NCBI RefSeq assembly: GCF_036346615.1
Contig: NZ_CP107837.1
Location: forward strand, 1-64,000
DNA length: 64,000 bases
From: Streptomyces sp. NBC_00523
GTDB taxonomy: Bacteria > Actinomycetota > Actinomycetes > Streptomycetales > Streptomycetaceae
Direction: 5' to 3'
In this document: in pieces, positions 36,055 through 44,604 of the stretch
Numbering within the stretch: the first letter of the stretch is position 1
How the letters are laid out: every line of letters begins with the position of its first letter
Position numbers and translations under genes: made by a program
The notes under the pieces: model-generated
What the model was told of the DNA's origin: nothing
The model's database searches: none
What the model saw: the letters and a program-made list of their open reading frames with translations, nothing else

Positions 36055-37233
36055 TCAGACGAAGAAGGTGTTCGGCTCAAGCCCGCACAGCACCCGGCCG
36101 TAGAGCTCGAGGTTGGTGCTGGGCAGGTTGAGCGCGTGGATGGTGATGGCCTGGATGTCCCGGCGGATGCGCTGGATGAGCTGGTCGGCGTAGATGGAAC
36201 TGCCGCCGGATGCGCCGGCGAGCAGGTCCACCGCCTCCGCGGTGAGCTGGCACACCCTGCCGACGGCCACTCGTGCGTAGGCGCGTTCCTGAAGCGTCCA
36301 CTCCTGACCCGCGCCCGCCTTGCCGTCCACCATCGCGGCGAGCTTGCGGGCATGATGCTCGGCCTCGTCGGTCTTCAGCGTCGCCTCGGCGACCTGCAGA
36401 TGGGTGACGGGTGCGTCGATCTGCCGCTCATACGACGTGTTGGTTATGGGGCGCTTGGCGATCCGTTCCAGGAAGTCCTCCTGGGCCGCGCGGGCCAGAC
36501 CGATGAGCTTGCCGCAGGTGGCGGCCCCGACAGCACCGACCACCGGCGCGCGGTACATCGTCGATTCGGCATTGCGCTTCGAGGCGTACTGCTGCTGCAG
36601 CAGGGCCGGGATGGGGATGTAGCGCCCCTCCGGGACGAAGACGTCCTGCCCGCTCAGCGTGACGCTGCCGGTGCCACGCAGGCCGGAGACGTCCCAGTCC
36701 TCGACGACGTCGAGCTCGGCGCTCGGAACAAGTCCCATGATCGGCAGCGCACCGTCATCAGTGGGCAGGATGGCCGAGAACACCTTCCAGGAACTGTGCG
36801 CGGCGCCGCTGTTGAACGCCCAGGTTCCGGTGACCCGGAGGCCGCCCGTGGTGGGTTCGGCCGTAGCCGTCGGCGCGAGGGTGCCGCAGATGCGCACGTC
36901 CGGGTCGGCGAAGACCACGTCCTGCACCTCATCGGGGAAGAGGCCCACATTCCACGACATGATCCACCAAGCGGCGACATCGAAGGCCACGGAACCGTCG
37001 CCGCGACCGAGTTCGATGCCCACGTCTATCAGCGTGGCCGCGTCGCACTCGTAGCCGCCGAAGCGCGCGGGGGTCCGCATGCGGAAGATCCCGGCTTCGG
37101 TCAGCGCGGCGACCACCTCGTCCGCAAGTCGAGCCTTGTGCTCGGCGCGGGCAGCATGCTCGCGCAGCATCGGCACCAAGCCCCTGGCGCGCTCGACCAG
37201 TTCGGTCCGAGTGGGTATGGCTGTGCTCTGCAC
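36055..37233 (-). CDS. Flavin-dependent monooxygenase, acyl-CoA dehydrogenase fold
   Basis: A 392-residue protein of the acyl-CoA dehydrogenase-like, two-component flavin monooxygenase group (HsaA/ActVA-ORF5-like). N-terminal helices (RARGLVPMLREHAARAEHKA) lead to the FMN/FAD-binding middle domain with GTWAFNSGAAHSSWKVFSA and the C-terminal helical domain ending TNLELYGRVLCGLEPNTFF. There is no catalytic Glu in the dehydrogenase position that I can identify, in line with oxygenase use. It would take reduced flavin from a separate reductase, not found nearby. It is 12 bp downstream of the epoxide hydrolase gene and probably hydroxylates an aromatic or polyketide substrate. Confidence 0.85.
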   Translation of the reverse strand: MQSTAIPTRTELVERARGLVPMLREHAARAEHKARLADEVVAALTEAGIFRMRTPARFGGYECDAATLIDVGIELGRGDGSVAFDVAAWWIMSWNVGLFPDEVQDVVFADPDVRICGTLAPTATAEPTTGGLRVTGTWAFNSGAAHSSWKVFSAILPTDDGALPIMGLVPSAELDVVEDWDVSGLRGTGSVTLSGQDVFVPEGRYIPIPALLQQQYASKRNAESTMYRAPVVGAVGAATCGKLIGLARAAQEDFLERIAKRPITNTSYERQIDAPVTHLQVAEATLKTDEAEHHARKLAAMVDGKAGAGQEWTLQERAYARVAVGRVCQLTAEAVDLLAGASGGSSIYADQLIQRIRRDIQAITIHALNLPSTNLELYGRVLCGLEPNTFFV

Positions 37234-37245
37234 TTCGGCTCTCCT

Positions 37246-38427
37246 CTACTGTGACTGTGCCGGCGTCGTGGCGCGCACTGCCGCGGCGAATGACCGCAGA
37301 TCGGCGGTGAGCAGGTCAGGCTCTTCCATCGCGGCGAAATGACCGCCGCGATCGTGCTCGGACCACTGAACGATGTTCGGAAAGACTCGCTCGGCGAAGC
37401 GGCGGATCGGCTGTGCGGGATCGCGGGGAAAGACCGAGACACCCAGCGGCACCGGCAGCACCGGCGGCGGCGGGGGCATGTTCGGCGCGGTGGGCAGAAG
37501 CGGGGCGTTGTCGCAGTAGAAGTGCGCGGACGACGCTCCGCTGCGGGTCAGCCAGTAGAGCGTGGCGTTGGTCAGCAGCTGATCGCGGTCCACCGCGTCA
37601 TCGGGCGACTTCTCCGCGTCGGTCCACTCCATGAACTTCTCTACGATCCAAGCGAGTTGGCCTACCGGGGAATCGGTCAGGCTGTACGCCAGCGTCTGTG
37701 GCCGGGTGGCCTGGAGCTTCATGTAGCCCGATCCCTCATCGGCGAAGAGCGACAGCAGGCCGAGCCGGCCGAGCTCGATCTCGCTGAGGCCGATGAGGTC
37801 GGCGGGGTCAGGTCCCGGCGGGGTGATCAGGAAGTTCAGATGCAGCCCGGCGACGTGCTCGGCGTCAAGACCGGCCTGGATCGTTCCGACCCATGTGCCC
37901 AGGTCGGCGCCCTGAATCACGTACCGGTCGTAGCCAAGGCGGCCCATCAGCTCGGCCCAGGCGCCTGCCGTCCGGAAGAAGCTCCAGCCGCGGTCGGCCA
38001 CGGGGTTGGAGAAGCCGAAGCCAGGAAGGCTGGGGATCACCAGGTGGAACGCCTGCGAGGGGTCTCCGCCATGTGCGCGGGGATCCGTCAGTGGCCCGAT
38101 CACGTTGGTGAATTCCACGAAGGATCCCGGCCACCCATGCGTCATGATCATCGGTGTCGCGTCCGGCTCGGGCGAGCGTACGTGCAGGAAGTGGATCGGC
38201 GTGCCGGCGATCTCCACGCGGAACTGCGGGAACTCGTTGAGCTTGGCCTCTGCGGCGCGCCAGTCGAACTCGGTCCGCCAGTAGGACACCAGATCACGGA
38301 GGTAGTCGAGTGGCACACCCCGCTCCCAGTCCATGCCGGGGGACGTCTCCGGCCATCGGGTGGCGGCCAGTCGTCGCTGAAGATCCTCGAGCTCGGCCTC
38401 GGGGATATTGATACGGAAGGGTTGCAT
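37246..38427 (-). CDS. Epoxide hydrolase with EHN domain
   Basis: A 393-residue hydrolase. The N-terminal EHN segment starts MQPFRINIPEAELEDLQRRL and continues ATRWPETSPGMDWERGVPLD. The alpha/beta core has the oxyanion motif MTHGWPGSFVEF, PSLPGFGFS, the nucleophile Asp in VIQGADLGTWVG (about 175), a Tyr-bearing cap and the catalytic His in SEHDRGGHFAAME near the C-terminus. This full-length form is the microsomal-type epoxide hydrolase used in enediyne and other natural-product pathways to open aryl or vinyl epoxides. It is first in the minus-strand tailoring group and divergent from the FAD oxygenase at 38674, so that pair could make and open an epoxide. Confidence 0.93.
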   Translation of the reverse strand: MQPFRINIPEAELEDLQRRLAATRWPETSPGMDWERGVPLDYLRDLVSYWRTEFDWRAAEAKLNEFPQFRVEIAGTPIHFLHVRSPEPDATPMIMTHGWPGSFVEFTNVIGPLTDPRAHGGDPSQAFHLVIPSLPGFGFSNPVADRGWSFFRTAGAWAELMGRLGYDRYVIQGADLGTWVGTIQAGLDAEHVAGLHLNFLITPPGPDPADLIGLSEIELGRLGLLSLFADEGSGYMKLQATRPQTLAYSLTDSPVGQLAWIVEKFMEWTDAEKSPDDAVDRDQLLTNATLYWLTRSGASSAHFYCDNAPLLPTAPNMPPPPPVLPVPLGVSVFPRDPAQPIRRFAERVFPNIVQWSEHDRGGHFAAMEEPDLLTADLRSFAAAVRATTPAQSQ

Positions 38428-38673
38428 CTACGCTCCATGACCTTCGGCAGGACGATGACGGCGAGACAGGGAGTTGCCGCGCCCAGCGGAAAGGGGCCGA
38501 CGTCCGTCACGCTAGGCGGACGACGCAGACCGCCGAAAGTTCCTGGCTGACCAGCGCAATCACGAAGTGGAAGCCTCGCACTACGGAAGAAGAACGAAGG
38601 CGTGCCCGGGCTTTAGCGTGGACTGAGGACGACAGCGGGTCCGTATGGTTCACACCCAAGGAGATATGAGCTC

Positions 38674-39996
38674 ATGGCAGCACACATCGGCGACCGCGCG
38701 GTCGTGCTGGGCGGGGGGATCGCGGGGTTGTTCGCCGCGCGCGTCCTTTCCGAGTCGTACCACGAGGTGACCGTGATCGACCGGGACACCCTCACCGGCG
38801 CCTACGGTCCGCGCTCCGCCGCCCCACAGGGCCACCACATCCACGCACTGCTCGCCCGTGGGCAGCAGGTCATGGAGGAGCTCTTCCCGGGCATCACGCG
38901 CGAGCTGACGGCGTGCGGTGTGCCGGTCGGTGACTTCGGTTCCAGCCTGAGCTGGTACTTCAACGGGCGGATGATACGCAGGACGGAGACCGGTCTGGTC
39001 TGCGTTGCCGCCGGTCGTGCACGGCTGGAGGCTCACCTGCGCGAGCGCGTCACCGCGCTTCCCGGCGTGCGCTTGGTCGAGCGCACCGACATCCTCGGAC
39101 TGGTCACGACCGGGCGGGAGCGGGTCGTCGGAGTACGGATACAGGAGAAGACGCCTGGGTCCGCCGAGAGGAGCCTGGAGGCCGACATCGTCGTCGACAC
39201 CACGGGCCGCGGCTCCCGCACCCCGCGGTGGCTCGAGGAACTCGGTTTCGGGCAGGTGCCGCAGGAACGCGTCGACATGGATCTGACGTACACCACGTGC
39301 GACTTCGAGGGGCCGCTGCCCTTCGATCCGATCGGCGACGACATCGCGCTGATTCCCGTGGCGACGCCGGCGATGCCGCGTGGAGCGATCTTCGCCCGCA
39401 TGCCGGACCGATACTCGCTCTCGCTCAACGGAATCCTCGGCGACAAGCCACCGACGGACCTCGAGGGTTTCCTCCGGTACGCCAGGACGCTGCCCGTCCC
39501 GGAGATCTACGAGGCGGTCAAGGACGCCGTTCCGATGGGCAAGCCCCACACCTTCCACTTCCCGGCCAGCGTGCGCCGGCACTACGAACTGCTGCCCGAC
39601 CTGCCTGAGGGCCTGATCGTCCTGGGCGACGCGGCGTGCACGTTCAATCCGGTGTACGCGCAGGGCATGACCGTCTCCGCGCTGGGTGCTGCACTGCTCG
39701 CCGAGCATCTGAAGGTCGGATCGCCGCCCAAGCCCACCGCGTTCCAGCGGGACCTGGCCCAGGTGATCGACGCGCCGTGGATGATGGCCGCGGGCGCCGA
39801 CCTGGGCTTCCCCGGAGTCCAGGGTCTGCGCACGCTTGAGGTTCGGATGGGCAACGGGTACATGCCCAAGCTGCAGGCCGCCGCCACGGCTGACCCCACT
39901 CTGTCCGAGGCCTTTCTGCGTGCGGCCGGCATGATCGACCCGCCGCAGGCTCTGATGAGCCCGGAGATCATGGGCCGTGTCTTCGCGGCAGGCTGA
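38674..39996 (+). CDS. FAD-dependent oxygenase (aromatic hydroxylase/epoxidase-like)
   Basis: A 440-residue flavoprotein. The start at 38674 follows AAGGAGATATGAGCTC. It has the dinucleotide fold GGGIAGLFAARVL with a later acidic residue in VIDRD, the GxxH-like GHHIHALLARG, and the FAD ribityl motif LIVLGDAACTFNPVYAQGMT (GD motif, about residue 315), with Pro as in class A monooxygenases. The substrate-contact Arg/Lys signatures of phenol hydroxylases are not clear, and the overall pattern is close to squalene-epoxidase-like polyether or tailoring oxygenases. It is divergent from the epoxide hydrolase group (247 bp between), with a strong hairpin after it. Hydroxylation or epoxidation of a polyketide is inferred. 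Confidence 0.88.
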   Translation: MAAHIGDRAVVLGGGIAGLFAARVLSESYHEVTVIDRDTLTGAYGPRSAAPQGHHIHALLARGQQVMEELFPGITRELTACGVPVGDFGSSLSWYFNGRMIRRTETGLVCVAAGRARLEAHLRERVTALPGVRLVERTDILGLVTTGRERVVGVRIQEKTPGSAERSLEADIVVDTTGRGSRTPRWLEELGFGQVPQERVDMDLTYTTCDFEGPLPFDPIGDDIALIPVATPAMPRGAIFARMPDRYSLSLNGILGDKPPTDLEGFLRYARTLPVPEIYEAVKDAVPMGKPHTFHFPASVRRHYELLPDLPEGLIVLGDAACTFNPVYAQGMTVSALGAALLAEHLKVGSPPKPTAFQRDLAQVIDAPWMMAAGADLGFPGVQGLRTLEVRMGNGYMPKLQAAATADPTLSEAFLRAAGMIDPPQALMSPEIMGRVFAAG

Positions 39997-40076
39997 TCCT
40001 GGACGCACCTCGCCGCCCTCTCGGCCGCGTCGGTCTCGGACACCCCGATGAGTCGCCTGGGCCGGCGAAGCGTGCC

Positions 40077-40126
40077 GCGCGCCCGTGTCCGCCTGGAGGC
40101 GATTCTCCAGGCGGACACGGGCGCGC
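40077..40126 (+). terminator. 22-bp perfect hairpin terminator
   Basis: Positions 40077-40098 pair perfectly with 40105-40126 around a 6-base loop (GCGATT), about 80 bp past the oxygenase stop. The stem is GC-rich and there is no T-run. It is probably the end of the oxygenase transcript. Confidence 0.8.
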
Positions 40127-40309
40127 CGGCCAGCCGAACCGGACACGCGGCCTCGGGCCCGCGAACTCGCCCCCCGTCGGCGTACTCCTCGAAGTGCTCG
40201 CCCCCGTACAAGTGAACGTGCCCGGTCGAGTGCCGTATCGGGCGGAGCAGACGGCCAGGCCGTGTCGCGCTGTGTGCCCTGACGGGAGAGGGGTGCGCCA
40301 GAAATTTGC

Positions 40310-41068
40310 GTGCTGAGGCTACGAGCTTTTGGCATGATCGCCCGGTTGTCCTACTGTGCCTGGTTCTGGAGGAACACCACGGCTGTCAACCACGAACTCG
40401 CTCCGGCCCGGCTGCCGTGGTCTGCCGTCGATCCCGACCGCATCGCCTTCGCCTGGGACGAAGCAGAGGCAGCCGAGATCACCGCGGTGATCGCCTCGAT
40501 GGTGCCTCCTGACGATGCCGGGTGGAAAGAGAAACATCGCTTCACCATCGAGGTCACGGTGCTCCTGGCCGCCCGATACGGCCGATGGGCCTGCGGATGG
40601 CATTGGGCGGTCGGTGAGGGCGGCGGCGGTGGCGTCGTCACCCACTGGTGCTGCACCTCCCACTCCATAGGTGGGCCCGCGGCAACGGCTGCCAGGGTGG
40701 TCGCGTCGCTGCTGGAGTGGCGCGACTGGCTGGAGGAGTTGGCGGGGCGGTTCGAGCAGTTGGCTCCACCCAACGGAGCGAATGCCGAGGATCGCAGCTG
40801 GCATCTGGAACGGGCGGCCACCCGACTCGTGACCGTGGTCATGGACCGCACGGGTGCCGAATGCGGCTGGTACGGGCTCTGTCACACGGTACTGACGTGG
40901 TTCCTCTCCTCCACGGGCGTGGGAACGCAAGACGCGAAGGACGCGGTCGACACCGCGATCGGCGGACGGTTCAAGAGCTGGACCGCGCCGTCGCGGACCC
41001 TCATCGACACAGTGGGAGAGGACCTTGCCGTAGATCTGACCGGAGTGCAGCCCTACCGTGAACGCTGA
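40310..41068 (+). CDS. Unknown protein coupled to Fic gene
   Basis: The frame is open from a GTG at 40310, with an ATG at 40334, but real coding character begins near 40385, where GGAGGAA (40368-40374) sits about 10 bases before a GTC codon (VNHELAPARLPW). That gives 228-252 residues. The body is acidic and helical (WDEAEAAEITAVIASMVPPD), with a Trp/Cys/Gly-rich centre (RYGRWACGWHWAVGEGGGGG) and WCCTSHSIGG. No family was recognised. It overlaps the Fic gene by 11 bp, so the two are made together. A Fic regulator or substrate adaptor is possible, but the inhibitory S/TxxxE(G/N) motif of Fic antitoxins was not found. Confidence 0.6.
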   Translation: MLRLRAFGMIARLSYCAWFWRNTTAVNHELAPARLPWSAVDPDRIAFAWDEAEAAEITAVIASMVPPDDAGWKEKHRFTIEVTVLLAARYGRWACGWHWAVGEGGGGGVVTHWCCTSHSIGGPAATAARVVASLLEWRDWLEELAGRFEQLAPPNGANAEDRSWHLERAATRLVTVVMDRTGAECGWYGLCHTVLTWFLSSTGVGTQDAKDAVDTAIGGRFKSWTAPSRTLIDTVGEDLAVDLTGVQPYRER

Positions 41069-41693
41069 CGCCTTGACCGCCTGGGTCCAGATCAGGAACC
41101 AGATCGACTGGACTTCCGCGGCCGGTGAGGTGCCGACCTCTGTCGAGCCCCTCGTGGATGGCCTCACCATCTGGTGCAGGGAAGGGGGCCGTTCCGCGGA
41201 CCTCGATCGAGGCCGGCGATTGCTCGCGGCGCTGGCTCAGTCGCGCACAGACGCTTCTCATCGGCTCCCTCTCACCTGCACGCTGCTGGCCGGATGGCAG
41301 CAGCTGGTCCTCGGCATGCCTGGGGTGCAGTTCCGACAAGGCGATGCCTTCGCCAAGGGTGGCCGGGAACGCTACGCCCTGACGTCACACACCAGGCGCG
41401 ACTTTGAGCACTGTCTGCGCGACAGCGCCGACCCGCGAGTCCCTCTGGCCTCCCGCGCGGCCAGGGCTTACCTGGACGTGGCCTTCTTCCACCCCTTCCC
41501 GGATGGCAACGCCCGCCTCGCCATGCTCACCCTGGCCTACGTCCTGGAGCTGGAGGGAGTCCGATTGGACCAGGTCGGACCCTTGCAGACCACGCGCTAC
41601 GCGGACGATGACGCCGGGGCGGCAGACCTGGCCGCTCTGGTCTTCGTCCTCACCCGCTCGACCCACCGACGGGCCACCGGATTCCCTCGCTGA
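41058..41693 (+). CDS. Fic-domain protein
   Basis: A 211-residue product from the GTG at 41058, which lies inside the end of the upstream gene. The Fic core motif is AFFHPFPDGNARLAMLTLAY (about residues 148-167), matching HxFxx(D/E)GN(G/K)R with Ala in place of the last Gly. Preceding helices (SRAARAYLDVAFF) and GVQFRQGDAFAKGG, a possible flap, fit the Fic fold. Fic proteins transfer AMP or other nucleotide moieties to target proteins; Doc transfers phosphate. The HPF His and the Arg are intact, so it may be active. Together with the partner upstream it resembles a two-gene toxin or effector cassette closed by a very strong hairpin. Confidence 0.85.
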   Translation: MNADALTAWVQIRNQIDWTSAAGEVPTSVEPLVDGLTIWCREGGRSADLDRGRRLLAALAQSRTDASHRLPLTCTLLAGWQQLVLGMPGVQFRQGDAFAKGGRERYALTSHTRRDFEHCLRDSADPRVPLASRAARAYLDVAFFHPFPDGNARLAMLTLAYVLELEGVRLDQVGPLQTTRYADDDAGAADLAALVFVLTRSTHRRATGFPR

Positions 41694-41695
41694 GG

Positions 41696-41771
41696 CAGCA
41701 GCCCTCCTCCATACGTGCGCGGAGCCGACAGATGGTTGTCGGCTCCGCGCACGTATGGAGGAGGGCTGCTG
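41696..41771. terminator. 35-bp perfect hairpin, bidirectional terminator
   Basis: Positions 41696-41730 pair without a single mismatch with 41737-41771 around the loop GATGGT. The hairpin begins 3 bases after the Fic stop and ends directly against the stop codon of the convergent heme-binding gene. It fills the whole space between two convergent genes, so it should terminate both transcripts. Confidence 0.85.
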
Positions 41772-42173
41772 TCACAGGGCCTGGATCATCGCCTCGGCAA
41801 CATGAGTGTCCTGCTCCACAGTGCCGCCGGACACACCAACCGCGCCGATCGTACGGTTGTTTGCATCCGAGAGCGGGAGGCCGCCCCCGAAGGTGATCAA
41901 GCCGTCGTTGCTGTGATCGATGCTGTAGAGCGGGCCGCCGGGCTGCGAGATCTCGCCCAGGGTCGCGCTGGGCATGCGGAACAGCACTGAGGTCTTCGCC
42001 TTCTTCAGGGCGATGTCGATGCAACCGAGCCAGGCGTCGTCCATCCTCGTGAAGTGCAGCAGGTGGCCGCCGGCGTCGACGATCGCGATGTTCATCGCGA
42101 CGCCGATGTGCTCAGCGGCCTTCTGGCCGGCAGCGGCTATCCGAGCGGTTGTCTCCAGGGTCAAATCGGTCAC
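41772..42173 (-). CDS. GlcG/HbpS-family heme-binding protein
   Basis: A 133-residue protein of the DUF336/GlcG/HbpS fold: LTLETTARIAAAGQKAAEHI, then VAMNIAIVDAGGHLLHFTRM and DDAWLGCIDIALKKAKTSVLF, and the glycine-rich GGGLPL...IGAVGVSGGTVEQDTHVAEA. Members form octamers that bind heme or cobalamin-like tetrapyrroles; HbpS of Streptomyces reports heme and redox stress. No signal peptide is present here, so it is likely cytosolic, unlike secreted HbpS. Copies are also common in aromatic polyketide clusters. Transcription is convergent with the Fic cassette. Confidence 0.88.
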   Translation of the reverse strand: MTDLTLETTARIAAAGQKAAEHIGVAMNIAIVDAGGHLLHFTRMDDAWLGCIDIALKKAKTSVLFRMPSATLGEISQPGGPLYSIDHSNDGLITFGGGLPLSDANNRTIGAVGVSGGTVEQDTHVAEAMIQAL

Positions 42174-42338
42174 GGCAGGTCCTGCCCTTCGGGGTCATCG
42201 GTAGGAGCGGAAGGCTGAGGATCGTGGGGTGGTGCTCATCGCGCAGGAGCGGACAAGACGCAAAGAGAACGAGCAGGCCGGCCGGGCACGGCACGGAGCA
42301 CGAGCGAGGTCCACGTGGAGCCCGCTGTCCGGCGATCG

Positions 42339-43085
42339 CTAGCCGAGCGGGCGCAGACCCGTACCGGCCAGCAGATACGAACCCGTCTGCTCCGTCCCGT
42401 CGGCGGCCAGGCTCACGAACGCGGCTCCTGCCACCTCCGGGGTGAGGACCGGGTCCCCCATCCCCTTGATGAACTCCTCGACGCCGAGGCCGCCCTGGCG
42501 TGCGTATGCCTCGGCCGCAGCGAGGCCGAATGGGGTGGCTGGAGTCAGCTGCGGCAACACTGCCGCGAAGTTGATCCCGAGACCTTCCCGGTCCGCCTCC
42601 TGTGCCGCGTATTCGGTCAGGAAGCGCACGGTCGACTTGGCGCCGGCGTAACCTCCGCTCAGAGGAGATCCGCGCAGGGCCGCCCCACTGCTGGTCACGA
42701 TCACCTGGCTGCCTGGCTCAAGCGGCCGTACCAAGGCCTCACGTACCCATGTGAAGGCGATCCGGACGTCAACGTCCCACGGCGTCGAGAAGGTTTCCCA
42801 GGTCTGCTGTGCAATCGGGCGCAGCAGCGGCGAGGCACCCGCAAGGATCGCGAGCACGTCCGGACGGTGACGGTCGAGCAGCTGACCGGCCAGCACCGGG
42901 TCGGCTGCGTCGCCTTGCTCGCAGTGCAGCCGCGGCTGTCCTGCGGCGAGTTCGCTCAGGGGGGCCATGTCGCGGGAGAGCGCCACCACCTCTGCCCCGG
43001 CGGTGAGGAACGCCTCGGCCACACCTCGGCCGAGCCCCCGGCTCGCGCCTACCACCAGGGCGCGTCGTCCTGCGAGTTGACCCAT
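42339..43085 (-). CDS. SDR-family oxidoreductase
   Basis: A 248-residue classical SDR. The start at 43085 follows GAGGAGA. The cofactor motif is VVGASRGLGRGVAEAF (about residue 12), and LSRD after strand 2 suggests NADP(H). The NNAG region reads LAILAGASP, which is atypical. Catalytic Ser is in VTSSGAALRG and the YxxxK in GGYAGAKSTVRF (Tyr and Lys spaced YAGAK). The C-terminal GTEQTGSYLLAGTGLRPL is normal. It may reduce a ketone in the local pathway. It lies 165 bp upstream of the HbpS-like gene on the same strand. Confidence 0.88.
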   Translation of the reverse strand: MGQLAGRRALVVGASRGLGRGVAEAFLTAGAEVVALSRDMAPLSELAAGQPRLHCEQGDAADPVLAGQLLDRHRPDVLAILAGASPLLRPIAQQTWETFSTPWDVDVRIAFTWVREALVRPLEPGSQVIVTSSGAALRGSPLSGGYAGAKSTVRFLTEYAAQEADREGLGINFAAVLPQLTPATPFGLAAAEAYARQGGLGVEEFIKGMGDPVLTPEVAGAAFVSLAADGTEQTGSYLLAGTGLRPLG

Positions 43086-43236
43086 TCTCCTCGTTCCCTT
43101 CCCTCGTGCGCGACAGCGGGTGGCGGCTGTGTCACCGATCTCCGTGGATTCGGAACTACGGCAGTGCCGTGCACGGCGGAAGCCGGGACGTTGCTGGGTA
43201 CCTGATCGGCGCGAACGAATGCCGCAGACGCTGACT

Positions 43237-43298
43237 TTGGCAGGAGGGCCCGGTGTGGACATCTTTCAGATTGCCGAACCGGAGGCCTCTCCTGCCAA
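43237..43298. promoter_or_regulatory. Interrupted inverted repeat between YCII and SDR genes
   Basis: TTGGCAGGAG (43237-43246), extended by GGCC, is mirrored by GGCC-T-CTCCTGCCAA, whose last ten bases are 43289-43298. It lies in the 308-bp gap between the YCII-like stop and the SDR start. It may be an operator for the SDR gene or a terminator for the YCII-like gene. Nothing else was seen in this gap. Confidence 0.45.
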
Positions 43299-43393
43299 TC
43301 ACCTGATGGGGTGAGGACTGCCATGCGGCCGAAGAGTCCGAAGGGCGTCCTGACCAACGTGCGGCCGTGTTGATCAGGACGCGGGAAACCTCT

Positions 43394-43753
43394 CTACGAC
43401 TGAGACGAATCCCCTCGTGCGATCAGTTCCTCAAGGCTGGCGAACGGCCGCAGCTCCAGGCGCCCCAGCTGCGCCAGCGGGTGAGCCCGTGCCACTTCGA
43501 TGGCCTCATCGCTGTCCGCGCACTCAAGGATGTCGAAGCCGACGATGACATCCTGGGTAGCGGCGAATGGACCTTCCGTCACGAGCAACTCGCCGTTGCG
43601 AACACGGACGGTCAGGGCCTCCTTGGTGGACACCAGGGGACTGCCCAGCACACGCCGGCCGTTTGCGTCGTTGGCGGCGACCCAAGGACCGCAGTCATCG
43701 GATACGCCCGTCTCGGGCTCGCTGTCGGTGCACACGAACATCATGAACTTCAT
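43394..43753 (-). CDS. YCII/DGPF-domain protein
   Basis: A 119-residue protein starting at 43753 after AAGGAGCAGACCA. The ferredoxin-like fold of the YCII family is seen in MKFMMFVCTDSEP, then VTEGPFAATQDVIVGFDILE and CADSDEAIEVARAHP, where the conserved TEGPF segment replaces the usual DGPF. Members are poorly understood; some act as small dehalogenase-like or accessory enzymes, and they often accompany ECF sigma factor genes in actinomycetes. No sigma gene is present here, though the region upstream (43760-44050) contains degraded coding sequence. Confidence 0.85.
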   Translation of the reverse strand: MKFMMFVCTDSEPETGVSDDCGPWVAANDANGRRVLGSPLVSTKEALTVRVRNGELLVTEGPFAATQDVIVGFDILECADSDEAIEVARAHPLAQLGRLELRPFASLEELIARGDSSQS

Positions 43754-44050
43754 TGGTCTGCTCCTTGGGATACCACGATGTGCTCCTTGCCGCGCACCAC
43801 GCCAGGCGGACGAACAGGGCTGGGCGTCGTCTCCATTGGTGAGGTGCCACCGGATGCAGGACGCCGCGCCGAGGCCGAGTGCGGTGCAGACGGTCAATCA
43901 TGGGAGGCCGGGCTGAACGGCGAGGTTGCCGTGCGGGATGCCGCGGACCGCGTACCAGTCGGCGGCGAGCGCGTCGAACCGCGCCGGCGAGGCCGAGTGG
44001 AGGTTGGTCCGGGCAGGCGCTCGGTCTCGGCCATCACCACACCGTGCAGA

Positions 44051-44407
44051 CTACTCAACCCGCCAAATGAGACGACGCCAAAAGGCCAAGATTGGCTGGA
44101 AGAGAGCACTGGGCGAGATTGAAGCAAGGACCGAGAAGGTGTGTTGCCCGGGCAGCCATCGGGCTGCCCCGTTGGCCGCGGCTGTGGCGCGGCCGAACGC
44201 CTCTGCCACGCCCGGGTTGGGCTCGGTCCACTCAAGTCCGTCCGGCAGTGGCGCTGCGGGTAACAGGTCGAGGGAGGCTCCGGGGACCAACGGCAACGGA
44301 TTGACGAGCCACGGCACCACCTGGTTCTCCGGAACGACGGACAGCGCCTGTGCAGGGGCTCGGGTAAGGGTGCCAGATCGCCTGGTCCGGAAGGGGAGCA
44401 ATATCAA
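44051..44407 (-). CDS. Hypothetical protein, 118 aa (doubtful)
   Basis: An open frame with a fairly natural product: hydrophobic and Pro-rich in the first half (VVPWLVNPLPLVPGASLDLL), then DGLEWTEPNPGVAEAFGRAT and a Trp/Arg tail (LAFWRRLIWRVE). No family was recognised and no clear ribosome site was seen. It lies in a gap of degraded sequence between the YCII-like gene and the TetR shard. It could be a remnant or chance frame. Confidence 0.3.
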   Translation of the reverse strand: MILLPFRTRRSGTLTRAPAQALSVVPENQVVPWLVNPLPLVPGASLDLLPAAPLPDGLEWTEPNPGVAEAFGRATAAANGAARWLPGQHTFSVLASISPSALFQPILAFWRRLIWRVE

Positions 44408-44604
44408 GGTTGCCGGTGGTCCTGTCAGGGCGTTTGATGGCCGACGGGCTGTACGGACGATCGGAAGAGATCAGCGCGACCGGATTACTTCAAGTGACCC
44501 CGTCGCGTTGCCGTCCCAGCCTTCGCAGGTGTGTTTCGGTTTCCGTGCGCGCGTGGAAGTCCGCACGTTGTTCTGAACGACTGAGGTGGTGAGGTATACG
44601 CGAT

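Noticed and set aside
43860..44050. Possible gene end reading FDALAADWYAVRGIPHGNLAV on the minus strand
   Set aside because: The short natural-looking stretch needs a frameshift to connect to anything and has no start; too little to name, probably debris.
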